Source: Cudoniella acicularis (lineage: Eukaryota; Ascomycota; Leotiomycetes; Helotiales; Helotiaceae). Taken from it: 11,861 bases of DNA. Made by a program: the position numbers and the translations under genes. Of the stretch, positions 1-9,125 are shown in pieces; the stretch's first letter is position 1; each line of letters starts with the position of its first letter. The DNA is taken from assembly GCA_013054445.1 (NCBI GenBank), contig JAAMPI010001644.1:1-11861 (forward strand), given 5' to 3'. The notes under the pieces are model-generated. The model did not search any database. It saw nothing but the letters and a program-made list of their open reading frames with translations, and had not been told where the DNA came from.

Positions 1-631
1 AGAAATCTACTTTCGATTCTATAATAACAAATTCGAGACCACGGACGCTTATAGTATCTAGGCTGCCTCTTACCTTCGAGGAGAAGCTGCTAAGTAGATC
101 GAACTATTCCTGAGAAACTACCTATCAGCTATAACGAGGGCGTAGAGGATAGAAGCATCGACTAGGATCTTCGGATCTTTTAAGGGGTTTAAGACCGAAA
201 TCAGAAGAGTATTCGGCGATATTGACGAGAAGAAAACAGTAGTACGGAAACTATTTAGACTTTACTAAACCGGGTCGGTAATTAACTATACTATCGAATT
301 CTAGAGATATATAACTAAGACAGGGTGAGACATAGATATACTAATAAGCTACTATAGCCGAGGACTTAAAGACAACGTAAAAGACAAGCTCGCTCGATTT
401 AACTAGTAGCCTGTTAATATCAACGCTCTAATCGACGCTAGCGTACGGGTCGACAACCGACTATACGAACGAATACGCGACTAAGCTAGTACGGGCTAAG
501 GTCGATTAGGTTATAATAATCTAAAGGATAAGCGATCCGGGAAAGCTTACCCTAATAAAAGAGAAGTCGCCGCGACAGACAGGACAGCTCTCTTGACTAA
601 GGAGAGGGAGCGACGACTTAAGAGCTAATTG

Positions 632-673
632 TGTTTTACCTATAGGACAGTAGGACATATAGCTAAGAACTAT
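632..673 (+). other. Degraded gag CCHC zinc knuckle
   Basis: In the gag-pol phase this reads C-F-T-Y-R-T-V-G-H-I-A-K-N-Y. It matches the nucleocapsid pattern CX2CX4HX4C with the spacing kept, the first Cys and the His kept, and the second and third Cys replaced by Tyr. TGT/TGC to TAT is the G-to-A change that RIP makes at TpG. The motif would have bound the element's RNA; with two of four ligands gone it could not bind zinc. Confidence 0.85.
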
Positions 674-1609
674 AAGAAAGGAAGCCTAAAAAAGAAGGGC
701 GGAAAGCTATAGAAGAAACTAGTCCGGGAGTTCGGAATAACCAAACAGGTATCTAATTAACTAGAACTCGCCAAACTTAGCGAAAATAGTAGCAGAACGA
801 ATGCCTTAGTAGAGGACCTAAATACTACTACGGACGAATAATTAGAAAGATAGGGAATATCGATATAAATAGACCCGCTACTATGATAGGATAATTTAGG
901 GGACACGGTCCTCTTAGAATTTATTAATAGCGACGACGAAGAAAGGGGCGTCTAAACAGGAGACCTCTAAACTACTAGTAAAGAACAGCTTAAATAGTAG
1001 GGGATGTTGTTATAGGTAGGGAATCAAGAAGATTTAGACTAGAAACTAAACAAGCTAGACCTATTACTAGAAGTTAGAGAACACTAGGTACTTACCTAGG
1101 TTAATAACGATATATAGACATAGAGACTATTAGTTAGTAATAGGCTAAACTAATAGGTAGATAAGCTATACTTTGAAGAAGACTAGGGAACGCGAGACGA
1201 ACTTGTCTTTAGAGAGCTATATCGAGTTATATATCGGGATATACGGAGAATCGTCTTCGTAGCCTAATATAACGAGCTAGGAGAACGCTGTTACGTCGCT
1301 ACTATACCGATTTACGAGAAACGACTACTGATCTTCGAAGAAAAAGCGGAACCCGGAAGTATCTAAGAAATAATCAGGGTAAATAATAACGAGAGGATCT
1401 AGGAAAGAACTATATTAATAACCGGCTTAAGGGCTAACTACGCCCGGGACTAGATTATAAGAATAAGTGAGTTATAGACACACGTCTTGTACCGACTTAT
1501 AGAAGCAACAGACTAACGTAGGGTATAGGAAAACCAGTTAACGGACAATACTATTATCGAGCTACGAGTCCTAGAGGCCGCCGCGACCGCCGGTTATAGA
1601 CAACTTATT

Positions 1610-1940
1610 ATAAAAATTAAACTCGAAGGAATTCCGACACGAGCTATAATTGATTTGGGAGTATAGAGGAACTATATCGACCTAGACTTTATAACGAATC
1701 AACTAATCCTTATAGAACTATTAAGGGAACCTTACTAACTTACGCTCTTAGGAGGTAAACAAGTAAGGATCGACAGATAGGTTAGGAGGGAAGCTAGGTA
1801 GCTACCCCTAATTATATCAGAAGGACATTTCGAAGAAATCAACCTAGACATCGTTCTACTCGAGAGATATCTAGTGATCCTCGGAATACTATAGATTAAA
1901 TAATATAATCCTAATATCGACTAGACGACTAGTACGATAA
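1610..1940 (+). other. Retropepsin-like protease domain relic
   Basis: In the gag-pol phase the active-site segment reads R-A-I-I-D-L-G (1640-1660). The catalytic Asp is codon 1652-1654, and the D-S/T-G triad is altered to D-L-G (TCG to TTG). About 75 residues later comes V-I-L-G-I-L-stop-I-K (1874-1900), matching the conserved V-I-L-G-M-P-W-L segment of Gypsy proteases, followed by N-P-N-I-D-stop (N-P-x-I-D-W). The spacing fits an aspartic protease placed between gag and RT, the usual Gypsy order. Confidence 0.8.
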
Positions 1941-2099
1941 ACTTTATACGATATAAATATAAGAAGGTCGAATAACTAACTAACCTATAAGAGGCGTGTA
2001 TAACCTTAAGCGACAAAGCTACTAATAAGGGTAAGTAGATATTAGAAATCAAGGTAGATAAAACAGTTATACCGCTATAGTATTAGGAATTCGTAAGAC

Positions 2100-2324
2100 T
2101 GTTTGATAACCTAGAAGACATAAGGGCTCTACCGGAATATAAACTATAGGATTATATAATTAAACTTAAGAAAGAGATAGAGCTAATATCTGAAAAGTGT
2201 TGACGATATAATCCGTAAACCTTAGGGACGCTCGAGAAATATATAGAAGAAGTAGTAAAGAAGGGATAGATATAGAAGTTAAAATTACCCGCTACTATTA
2301 ATATACTATTAGTATATAAGAAAG
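2100..2324 (+). other. N-terminal part of Gypsy reverse transcriptase, cut off
   Basis: The phase reads F-D-N-L-E-D-I-R-A-L-P-E-Y-K-L-stop-D-Y-I-I, the connection from protease into RT (LP-E-H-K-P-W-D-H in intact relatives). It continues through an L-E-K-Y-I-E-E-V-V-K-K-G segment and ends at L-L-V-Y-K-K-G, equivalent to the V-P-K-K-D-G motif. The palm motifs, including Y/F-x-D-D, should follow but do not. LTR-like sequence starts three bases later. Confidence 0.8.
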
Positions 2325-2371
2325 GCTGTCACAGACCTAGTTCGACGCCAGGATAGATTGACTTGATAGTA

Positions 2372-2461
2372 GTCGACGTAATGACTTGATTCGACGCTCG
2401 TCGATTTAATGACTTGATAATAGCCTGTCCTTCTGATCGATAGTCGATTTAATAGCTTAAC
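2372..2461 (+). repeat. Three copies of a 19-bp motif inside the LTR
   Basis: Copies lie at 2372-2390, 2400-2418 and 2443-2461 with consensus GTCGAYKTAATGACTTGAT; the third is diverged. A partial fourth (TTGACTTGAT) lies at 2358-2367. Spacing is irregular (28 and 43 bp), more like clustered regulatory modules of an LTR U3 region than a microsatellite. The core ATGACTTGAT resembles an AP-1/bZIP half site, but that link is an inference. Confidence 0.7.
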
Positions 2462-2544
2462 GACTGACCGAGTGACTCACTATCCGGGGGAGTCGCTTAC
2501 GGACTACTTCGCTTACTAGCGCTATTTGTGTAGTTAAATAGAGC

Positions 2545-2561
2545 TTCTCCCTCCGGGAGAA
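2545..2561 (+). other. Short hairpin in the LTR
   Basis: TTCTCCC and GGGAGAA form a perfect 7-bp inverted repeat around a 3-base TCC loop. A pyrimidine-rich tract follows (2562-2579). Stable hairpins in an LTR transcript can lie near the polyadenylation region; nothing here proves that role. Confidence 0.5.
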
Positions 2562-2624
2562 CCTCTTCTTCTCTCCTTAGTTTAGTCTCTTCGATAATAC
2601 AGCACCTTCTTGCAAATACGTCCC

Positions 2625-2636
2625 CACGTGACGTCA
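2625..2636. promoter_or_regulatory. Overlapping E-box (CACGTG) and CRE (TGACGTCA)
   Basis: CACGTG at 2625-2630 overlaps by two bases a perfect 8-bp CRE palindrome, TGACGTCA, at 2629-2636. In fungi the first is bound by bHLH factors and the second by ATF/CREB-type bZIP factors. Both lie near the 3' end of the LTR-like unit in a stretch that kept its CpA and TpG, so the sites may still be bindable. A regulatory role is inferred from the motifs only. Confidence 0.5.
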
Positions 2637-2666
2637 GGGCCCTAGTGCCTTTGCAGAGCCGTAACA

Positions 2667-4000
2667 TCTATCTCGTAAAGGGCTTTGTTTTAACGAAAGT
2701 GCTCTCTAGTATACCTCGCTCTATTATAACGTCCTTTAATAGATCTGATTTCCTATCCGCTAATCTCTTATATAATTAACCCTTTAAAAAAGCGCTTTCC
2801 CCGATAAAGATCGAATTCCCTATCTACGAATCTCTAATTCCTAAAGCCACTTCTAAAAATCGTCCTTTAAATAATCTTTATATACCCTAAGAGCTTATCG
2901 AAATAGACAATAGAATAATACCTCTAATAATAATAAACGTAAGGTACGTTAGCGTTTAATTCGGTCGGCTATTACGAGGCTACCTCGCGCTCTAGAAGAG
3001 ACTTATATGTCTTAGCCGTCGGGGGTAAGCCTCTCGTACCGTATTCCCTAGTATACGCGATAGCTAATTTCGTAGATAGTATTATACGTAAAGTATACGA
3101 TTAATACTAATAGTATTATAAAAAGATAATTCTCGCGACGTAGCGCTCTAAACCTTTCTAATAGCGTATAATAAACCCGAAGCCCCTACCTAATATACTT
3201 TCGCCCTCGGGCGGGGCGACGTAGCCCCCCCCTTATTACTAGTTTCTATAGGACCGTATAGGTTTTAGAACGCCCCTCGCTACTAAGCGGCTAGTAAGGA
3301 CCACTCTAGTTTATATAGAATCGCGTAGGTTTTAGAAGACCGGGTTTAATCTACTCCGGCCCTTTCAAGCCCCTACTATTAGCCTTTTCTCTTATACGGC
3401 GCTATAGTTATACCTTTATAGGTTCTATTATATAGTTTAAGTAATATCGCCTTTCTCTTCTATTAATCATTTATCTTATTTATAAATATTATCGTAATAT
3501 ATTATTTATCTCGATATAGAAAGTAGTAGTCTCTATAATACGTTATTCCCCTTAGAAATATTTTCTTTAGGTCTTGTTCTTATTAAATTATTAACTATAG
3601 TTAGTAAATAGTAATAATATAGTCGAGCACGTTTATTCTTAACGTACTCGTTTATTTTATCGCTTTCTTTTTATAATTATTTTAATTATAATATTTAGAG
3701 AAAATAAGTTATAGTTTCTAGATAAAAAATAGTATAACTAATAATAAATAGGTAAGAATTTCTTCTTCTACTTTATAATTATGTTTTTATAGATCACGAA
3801 TATATCTGTTTAACTATAAGAGGCTATCGTCACGTTTAATAAATCATCTTATTTTAAGAAAACTTTAAAAGATTAGAACAAGTAGAATCGTAAACATATC
3901 TAAATTACTATTTATATAATAGGGCTGTTTAGTGTTATAGGATTTTCCTTCTAGCTTACCGGGTAAGTCAAAATAGTCGTACTTAAATTGATATTATACG
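2667..4000. other. AT-rich RIP-mutated stretch without a secure gene
   Basis: CpA and TpG are almost absent, TpA dominates, and stops occur in all frames. The section 2789-3360 is richer in GC than what follows, and one + frame reads through it with stops that could be former Gln or Trp codons (it includes a stretch A-L-G-R-G-D-V-A-P-P near 3193-3222). The exact antisense frame reads as well, so strand and coding status are undecided and no family was recognised. Positions 3400-4000 are lower in complexity, and I see nothing definable there. Confidence 0.5.
3240..3337 (+). repeat. Direct repeat of 31 bp, period 67
   Basis: Positions 3240-3270 and 3307-3337 align over 31 bases with five differences, four of them transitions as RIP would make. 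Both copies end in TAGGTTTTAGAA. The 67-bp period is not a multiple of three, which argues against a protein repeat. It may be a remnant of a minisatellite or of a terminal region of a mobile element. Confidence 0.65.
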
Positions 4001-5450
4001 CTAACTCTTTAATATTTTAGACGAACTCTCTTTAAAGATTATATATTTAAGGTGATTAGGTTTTATATCTTAAGGTTTTTAAATAGAGTCTTCTAGCTTT
4101 TACTCGCCTAGCCGTATATCGCCGGCACCCTACTTTATATCGTTAGATATAGAAGAAAGCTTATATATATTAAAATGTTTATTTAGCGAGTAGTTACTAC
4201 GGTTAGAGTATTTCTTAGTCTTACTTTTAGAATCGTAAAGGCTTTTAGTTAGGATTTCTAGATAGTCTACTTTAACCTTATATATATCTCTATCCCTATT
4301 TATAAAGCTTAAACTAATAAGATTTAAGATAGAATTATTTAGTTTTAGCTACTCTAAAATACTTATCTCGGTTCTATTAATAGTTATAGCGCCTTAGATA
4401 ATAGTATATTAAATACTCAGTCTGTTTATTAATATTCTATTAAAGACAACTCTAAGTCTAGATAATTTTCTAAGATTAGTAGATAGGGACTTTAAATTAG
4501 GGTTCGATAGCTAGCGACGAGTTAAACATATTAGAGCTAGTTCTATTAATAAGAATTTTTTAATATTAATAAAAGAGAATTTTAAGTCTAATAGCTAAAC
4601 AAATTACCTAGCTATATACTATATTTTATAGTTTTAGTTTATAAAATAATAGTTTTTTAATTTAATAATTTTTATTTTTAGTTCTTAATTAACTATTTTA
4701 TAGTTAATCTCCTTACTAATAATACGGCTAATACGCTTGTCTATATATAGTATAAGGGCGCTCGTATTTAAGGCAAAGGGTATTAGAAGAGCTACGTCTA
4801 AAATAGGCTTAGGCCGAACTACTTATTTAGAAAATAAGGCTAACTCTTATCGCCTTTATATACGACAATATCGACTATAAATATATTTTATCCTACCTCT
4901 AGATCGTTAAATAAAAATTACTAAGTCGCCTAGGTCTCTTATTATATATAATAATATCACGGCTTAATTATAACAGACTAATATAAATTCCGTTACGCCG
5001 AGCTACCCTACGCGATAGAATCATAAACACATTCGTCGTAAGACTAACACTTAAGATATAAGAATAATATTAAAGGTTATTAATAGTAAGACGTTAATAT
5101 TATAATAACTTCCTTAACATTTTCGTCTTTATAAACTATAAATACCCTAATCAAAAGCGCACTACTCTCCTAAATCAAGTAGCTATAGCTAAGGTCTATA
5201 TATTCCTAGTTTCTAATATTATAAACAAAACTAAAAAGAATAGAAAGATAACGTACTTTAAGGTATAATAGAGAATATTACTAGTAATATATTCTCTACG
5301 TCCGACTCTCCTAGAGTCGTAACGATATTATATGTCGACTATATTCAGATATATAGACCGAAAAAGAACGAGGAGATAAAAAAAGGCTAAGCCCTTTAAA
5401 GGCGATGTCCTATTAGGCTATAAAATAGATATTATCTATAAAAAGAAAAT
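4001..5450 (-). pseudogene. Candidate decayed reading frame of unknown family
   Basis: On the minus strand one phase (lowest base 4001, 4004...) can be followed for about 480 codons with about 36 stops, nearly all TAA or TAG, a density like that of the gag-pol relic. I checked the phase at several points between 4001 and 5402 and found no shift. The longest stop-free run is about 72 codons (about 4113-4328), and the C-terminal third is hydrophilic and rich in Lys, Asn, Ser and Asp. The N-terminal part is richer in Leu, Ile and Phe. No catalytic motif or known domain was recognised, and no start codon is evident. Stop density alone does not separate this from chance in such AT-rich DNA, and plus-strand frames over the same bases also read partly open. 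It could be a degraded transposon or host gene. Confidence 0.3.
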
Positions 5451-7588
5451 TAAATTCGAGGCTATTTAAAAAAGGCTTAAAAACAGATATTAAAGTTCGT
5501 TTACTAATACGCGACCTAGTATAAAGTTAGCGTTACCGTCTCTAGAGCTACTTAGAATATAATAGTTAATAGTTTCTATAAATTTAGAGCTCCTCGTTCT
5601 CTTAGCCTCTTATTATAAACTCTCTTTTCTCTTAAGATATAAGATTATTACTATATTAATATAAGTCCTTATATCTTTAAACTTCTTAATAGGGTAGTTA
5701 ATAAACGTATACTATTAAATATTTTCTATTATATTCGATAACTATTAGAAAGAACCTCGGATATATAGGCGCGATCTACTTACGTTTCTTTTTTTAAAAC
5801 TTTAGTGTCCTATTCTTCCCTATCTATATTATTTTCCTACTAAGGCTCTAGAATATCTTATACTAACTTCTAGCCCTCTTATATAAACCCTTGATCGACC
5901 TAGTCTGTTACTTAATTATAGCTCTACTTAATAGCAAGCTATTACGATCTCGCTTTCGTCTTTAATTGACCTTCTTCTATTAGTCCTATTTCTTAAACTA
6001 AGAAACTTAAAAGTATAAACCTATATATAAAACCCTTACGAATTCCTATACTTTAAGTATTACGTCTAATCTATTATCGCTAATAATATTATATACCGTT
6101 TTTATTATAAGACAATTAGTCGATAAAACTTAAAAGAACCGCTAAAAGCGAATAGAGCTACTATAATTGTCGTTAGTAGCCTAGGTTTTAAGTATCTTAA
6201 CCGCTAGTTTATTTAGTTAGAACTAGCTTAATTAGTTCTTACTATTAAGTAAGTTTTAGATTTTAGATTGATCTCGATATATCCTAGGTAATACGTATAT
6301 TATAAAAGCGATAAAAAAAAAATTTAGATTTATATAAAATATCTAAATAAAACTTATATACCTTCTTATTATCCTCCCCTAAAGCGATAAGAAAACAAGA
6401 GATTTAAAGCTAGCTAAATACTATATTAAGGCGATATTATATTTTATCTTTATTAAAACCTTTAAGAGAATAATTATAACGGAATAGATATACTATATTT
6501 ATAAATTTTATATAAAGAGTTAATAAATTTCTCTAGTTTTTATCGTGTTATAGAATTATAATAGTTACGAAAGGCATTTAGAAGGCGGGGAAGATAAAAA
6601 AGGCTATTATAGAAAGGGATTAATATTAGGATACTAATAAATAAAACTATATCTATAAAAATTATATAAAGACGAATCTTAAGAGTAGCTACGCCTTAAC
6701 CTCCTCTATTCTTAAGACTAATTATCGTCCCCTAACTCGACACTACTATAGAAGCTAAGAATATCTATTACAGGCTACGTAATTTTTATTCTGTTTTAAG
6801 CCCTTCTATATCTTAAATTATATCGTCGATTACTTAGATTTATAATTCGACGGGGATTTTATCGGCCGCTAGATCTTAGATAAGATCGATAGATTAATTT
6901 AATAGACTTAACGAATAGATCTATTATAATAGGAAAGAGTGTCTAATATATCGTAAATAAAAATCTAATTATATTTTTTAATAAAAGCTTTTAAACCGGA
7001 CCTTCTTTTATTTCTTTAATAAGAATACGTCTTTTTAATTATAATTATAGGTTAAAAAAGAATTTAAAAAGAAGACTAATAATAATAAATTAGCTAAGTT
7101 TATTATTACTCTTTAGTATAGTCCTTATTATAAGAAGAGTATAACTTAAGACATATATCTTATTATCTATATAGAATCTAGATAATCTTAGAAGCCCTTA
7201 TATATTATTATAGTATTATAGAAACGTTATACTAGCCTATTAGGCGATTAACGATCTTTAATAGATCTTAAGACTAGAATATTAAGGATAAAGTAAAGCT
7301 ATAAAAAGGGTTTAAAGAATAAGAGACACTAGACAAGATAATACGTTAGTAATAGATATATATTAGCTATAATAAAAAAGACTATTAATATTACGCTATA
7401 TAATTCGACGAAAGATCGAAAGAGCTATCAAATTATTAAACTTACGGGTAAAAATAAACACTATTTCTTAAGTTATTCTTAAACTAAACTTTAAATATAT
7501 ATAATAAAAGGGACGAACTTAAGGACCCTATCTACTAAACGTAACTTTATAATCTTACGAAGCTACTAACATATAATATACTCGCCCG
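5451..7588. other. AT-rich RIP-mutated stretch, no definable gene
   Basis: Roughly 2.1 kb of very AT-rich sequence with almost no CpA or TpG. Short open segments appear on both strands (for example around 7020-7570). Those on + and - often share codon boundaries and read equally well, and one apparent minus-strand protein near 6820-7010 turned out to need a frame change. I cannot assign a coding strand, a family or an RNA gene here. It is probably decayed repeat DNA. Confidence 0.5.
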
Positions 7589-7614
7589 CCGGGATATAAC
7601 CTACTATATCCCGG
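7589..7614. repeat. Perfect 10-bp inverted repeat with 6-base loop
   Basis: CCGGGATATA (7589-7598) and TATATCCCGG (7605-7614) are exact reverse complements around ACCTAC. The arms are GC-richer than the surrounding DNA. The structure could be a terminator-like hairpin, a protein-binding palindrome or the edge of an element. No matching partner was seen elsewhere in the window. Confidence 0.75.
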
Positions 7615-7670
7615 TACGTCCGATAGACTAGATATATATACTTTATTAGCTTATACTCGTAGCCGAAGCT

Positions 7671-7687
7671 AGATCTAGATCTAGATC
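7671..7687 (+). repeat. AGATCT hexamer repeat, nearly three copies
   Basis: The hexamer AGATCT is repeated in tandem for 17 bases. It is a short microsatellite-like run about 57 bases right of the inverted repeat, with no evident function. Confidence 0.7.
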
Positions 7688-7689
7688 GG

Positions 7690-8285
7690 CAACTAATAAG
7701 GAGGTCGCTTCTAAGGTTTTATCTAATATACTCGTAAGAAAATCAGTCCCTTTAATTATATAATATATAAAGATATTATTAGGTTAAACTTATTCTCTAT
7801 TACCTAAAGCGTAAACTTTATATACTATATGTTTATACTATAAATATATAACTAGCTATTATTAGGGCTAGTAGCGTCTTATATCTAAGAATTATCACGG
7901 GTATAAAAGAAGAATTCGGCGATAAAAATAAGTTCTAGTTACGAGACACGATATCGTTTCTAGACGAGACCTAACTATTTAAACTGTTTTATTAAGATAT
8001 CTTCTTCTTATAATTTCTTCTTAATAAAATCCTTTTAAGCGACCTTAGTTTATATTAGATAAGTATTATTATATCTAATAATAGAGAGATATTAAAAGAT
8101 TTCTTTATCTATTATCTTATTAGCCTTATTAGAGTTTTATACCGATAGCCTTATTTATATACTCCTATACTGTCTATATTAAGGTCTTTATCTAGATAGA
8201 GGTAGGAAGGGATATAGCTAGCGATCTAAGCCTACTATTAACGCTACTATTATATATTAAACGTTAGATTAAACTCGCTTATAGA
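7690..8285. other. AT-rich stretch, nothing recognised
   Basis: About 600 bases of RIP-mutated sequence with stops in all frames. I saw no extended reading frame, RNA gene or repeat beyond simple TA-rich runs. Confidence 0.5.
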
Positions 8286-8570
8286 CCTACTTATCGTCGC
8301 CTCCTTAAACCTATATTAAGCTATATATAGCTATAGGTAGCTATATAGAGGCCTTTCCTAGAAAGGTAGACTGTCCGAGAAACGTGTCGTATTACCTTAA
8401 AAGTGACGCGGCTAGCGTTCCCGGAAGGCTATACTCTACCTATTGTCGCCGCCTTATAGCTATACGGAGCTATATAGAGCTATATAGAGGCCTTTCCTAA
8501 AAAGTCGTACCGGATAAACCCCGCTCTCGTGTCGTAACTTTAAGGCTATATACGAGGCTTCGTATAATAG
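8286..8570 (+). repeat. Imperfect tandem duplication, unit about 140-150 bp
   Basis: Three ordered blocks occur twice. GTCGCC within similar context lies at 8296-8301 and 8445-8450. A 22-base block AGCTATATAGAGGCCTTTCC plus TA lies at 8339-8360 and 8478-8499. CGTGTCGTA lies at 8383-8391 and 8528-8536. Spacings are 149, 139 and 145 bp, so the copies differ by small indels as well as substitutions. The blocks are GC-richer than their surroundings. No coding frame runs through both copies. It may be a decayed minisatellite or the internal repeat of a mobile element. Confidence 0.7.
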
Positions 8571-9125
8571 CTAACTTAGTAGTAGACCTTAAATCACGAG
8601 TCCGCCTTCTATAAAACTATAAAGCCTAGGCCGGCCCCTTCTAGCTACTCTTATAGACGTTCGTGATAGTTACGTATCTGATCTATAGCCTACGCTTAGC
8701 TCGTCTGTCTACCCTACTAATCTAGTATTTATTATTTTATTTTTCCTATACTATATTCGAGCTATATATCAAGCACGTCTATAATACGAACTTTTTTCTT
8801 AATATCCTTAACCCGCTCTACTATATCTAATAATATCCTTATAAGCGCCTAAGTTTCTAGTTAGATAAGGGCCCCGGGCCGCTTTTCTCTATATAGGTAA
8901 AACAGGGTAGCTTTCTTACGTATAAAAGTAGGGTTTGTTATATCACTAGATACTAACCGGAAAGAATCTGGTATCACGCTAACTAAGTAAGGTCGATAAG
9001 TAAATAACTAGCTAATAAGTGATCCTTCTACTTAAGAGTTATATATCGAGACACTTACGCTAATAATAAAGCCCTAAAGGTAAGAAATAAAGGCGCGAGT
9101 ATTAAACTAGAGAAAAGGGCTAAAT
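8571..9125. other. Non-coding stretch upstream of the membrane-protein relic
   Basis: About 550 bases without a reading frame I can support. It contains a GC-rich island GGCCCCGGGCCG around 8870-8881 and otherwise RIP-mutated AT-rich sequence. If the gene at 9126 is real, its promoter would lie here, but no core element can be singled out among the many TATA-like strings. Confidence 0.4.

Larger units (their letters stand above)
2..2324 (+). pseudogene. Ty3/Gypsy gag-protease-RT relic, RIP-mutated, both ends missing
   Basis: The intact polyprotein would have encoded capsid, nucleocapsid, aspartic protease and reverse transcriptase of a Gypsy LTR retrotransposon. One phase (codons starting at 2, 5, 8...) reads from the left edge to 2324. 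In order it shows a retrotransposon gag domain (about 2-450, with the typical ASYLRGEAA segment), a CCHC knuckle (632-673), a retropepsin region (about 1610-1940) and the start of RT (about 2100-2324). More than 50 in-frame stops occur, nearly all TAG or TAA where Gln or Trp is expected; an example is KPWDH read as K-L-stop-D-Y near 2141-2155. I found no frame change, so gag and pol appear to have been one fused frame. The gag start lies before the window. The RT catalytic core, RNase H and integrase are missing. The family call is secure; it cannot make protein. Confidence 0.9.
2327..2666 (+). mobile_element. Probable LTR, 340 bp, much less RIP-mutated than its flanks
   Basis: The unit begins TGTCAC and ends GTAACA, a five-of-six terminal inverted repeat of the TG...CA kind found on fungal Gypsy LTRs. 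It directly follows the truncated pol. By eye it holds about 28 CpA plus TpG in 340 bases; the next 840 bases hold about nine. It contains short repeats, a hairpin and an E-box/CRE site, and no reading frame. The five bases on each side (AAGGC and TCTAT) do not match, so it is not a simple solo-LTR insertion with target duplication. It could be the 3' LTR of the same element after loss of the rest of pol, or an LTR from another insertion whose other flank was rearranged. The right boundary is the less certain one. Confidence 0.6.

Noticed and set aside
2789..3360. A plus-strand frame with RIP-type stops and its antisense counterpart.
   Set aside because: Both strands read with similar stop density and neither matches a family I know, so it is not called as a gene.
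5325..5345. A Y-V-D-Y string on the plus strand resembling the reverse transcriptase Y-x-D-D motif.
   Set aside because: The last residue is not Asp, RIP cannot turn Asp into Tyr, and no flanking RT motifs are present.
6820..7010. A minus-strand segment that seemed to encode a helical, charged protein.
   Set aside because: Recounting positions showed a phase change near 6900, so it is two different frames joined by mistake.
7025..7570. A plus-strand frame whose end looked like the C-terminal end of a copia-type pol, followed by a possible LTR at 7589.
   Set aside because: The resemblance rested on a few residues. The exact antisense frame reads equally well, there is no RT or RNase H motif upstream, and the supposed LTR start lacks TG.
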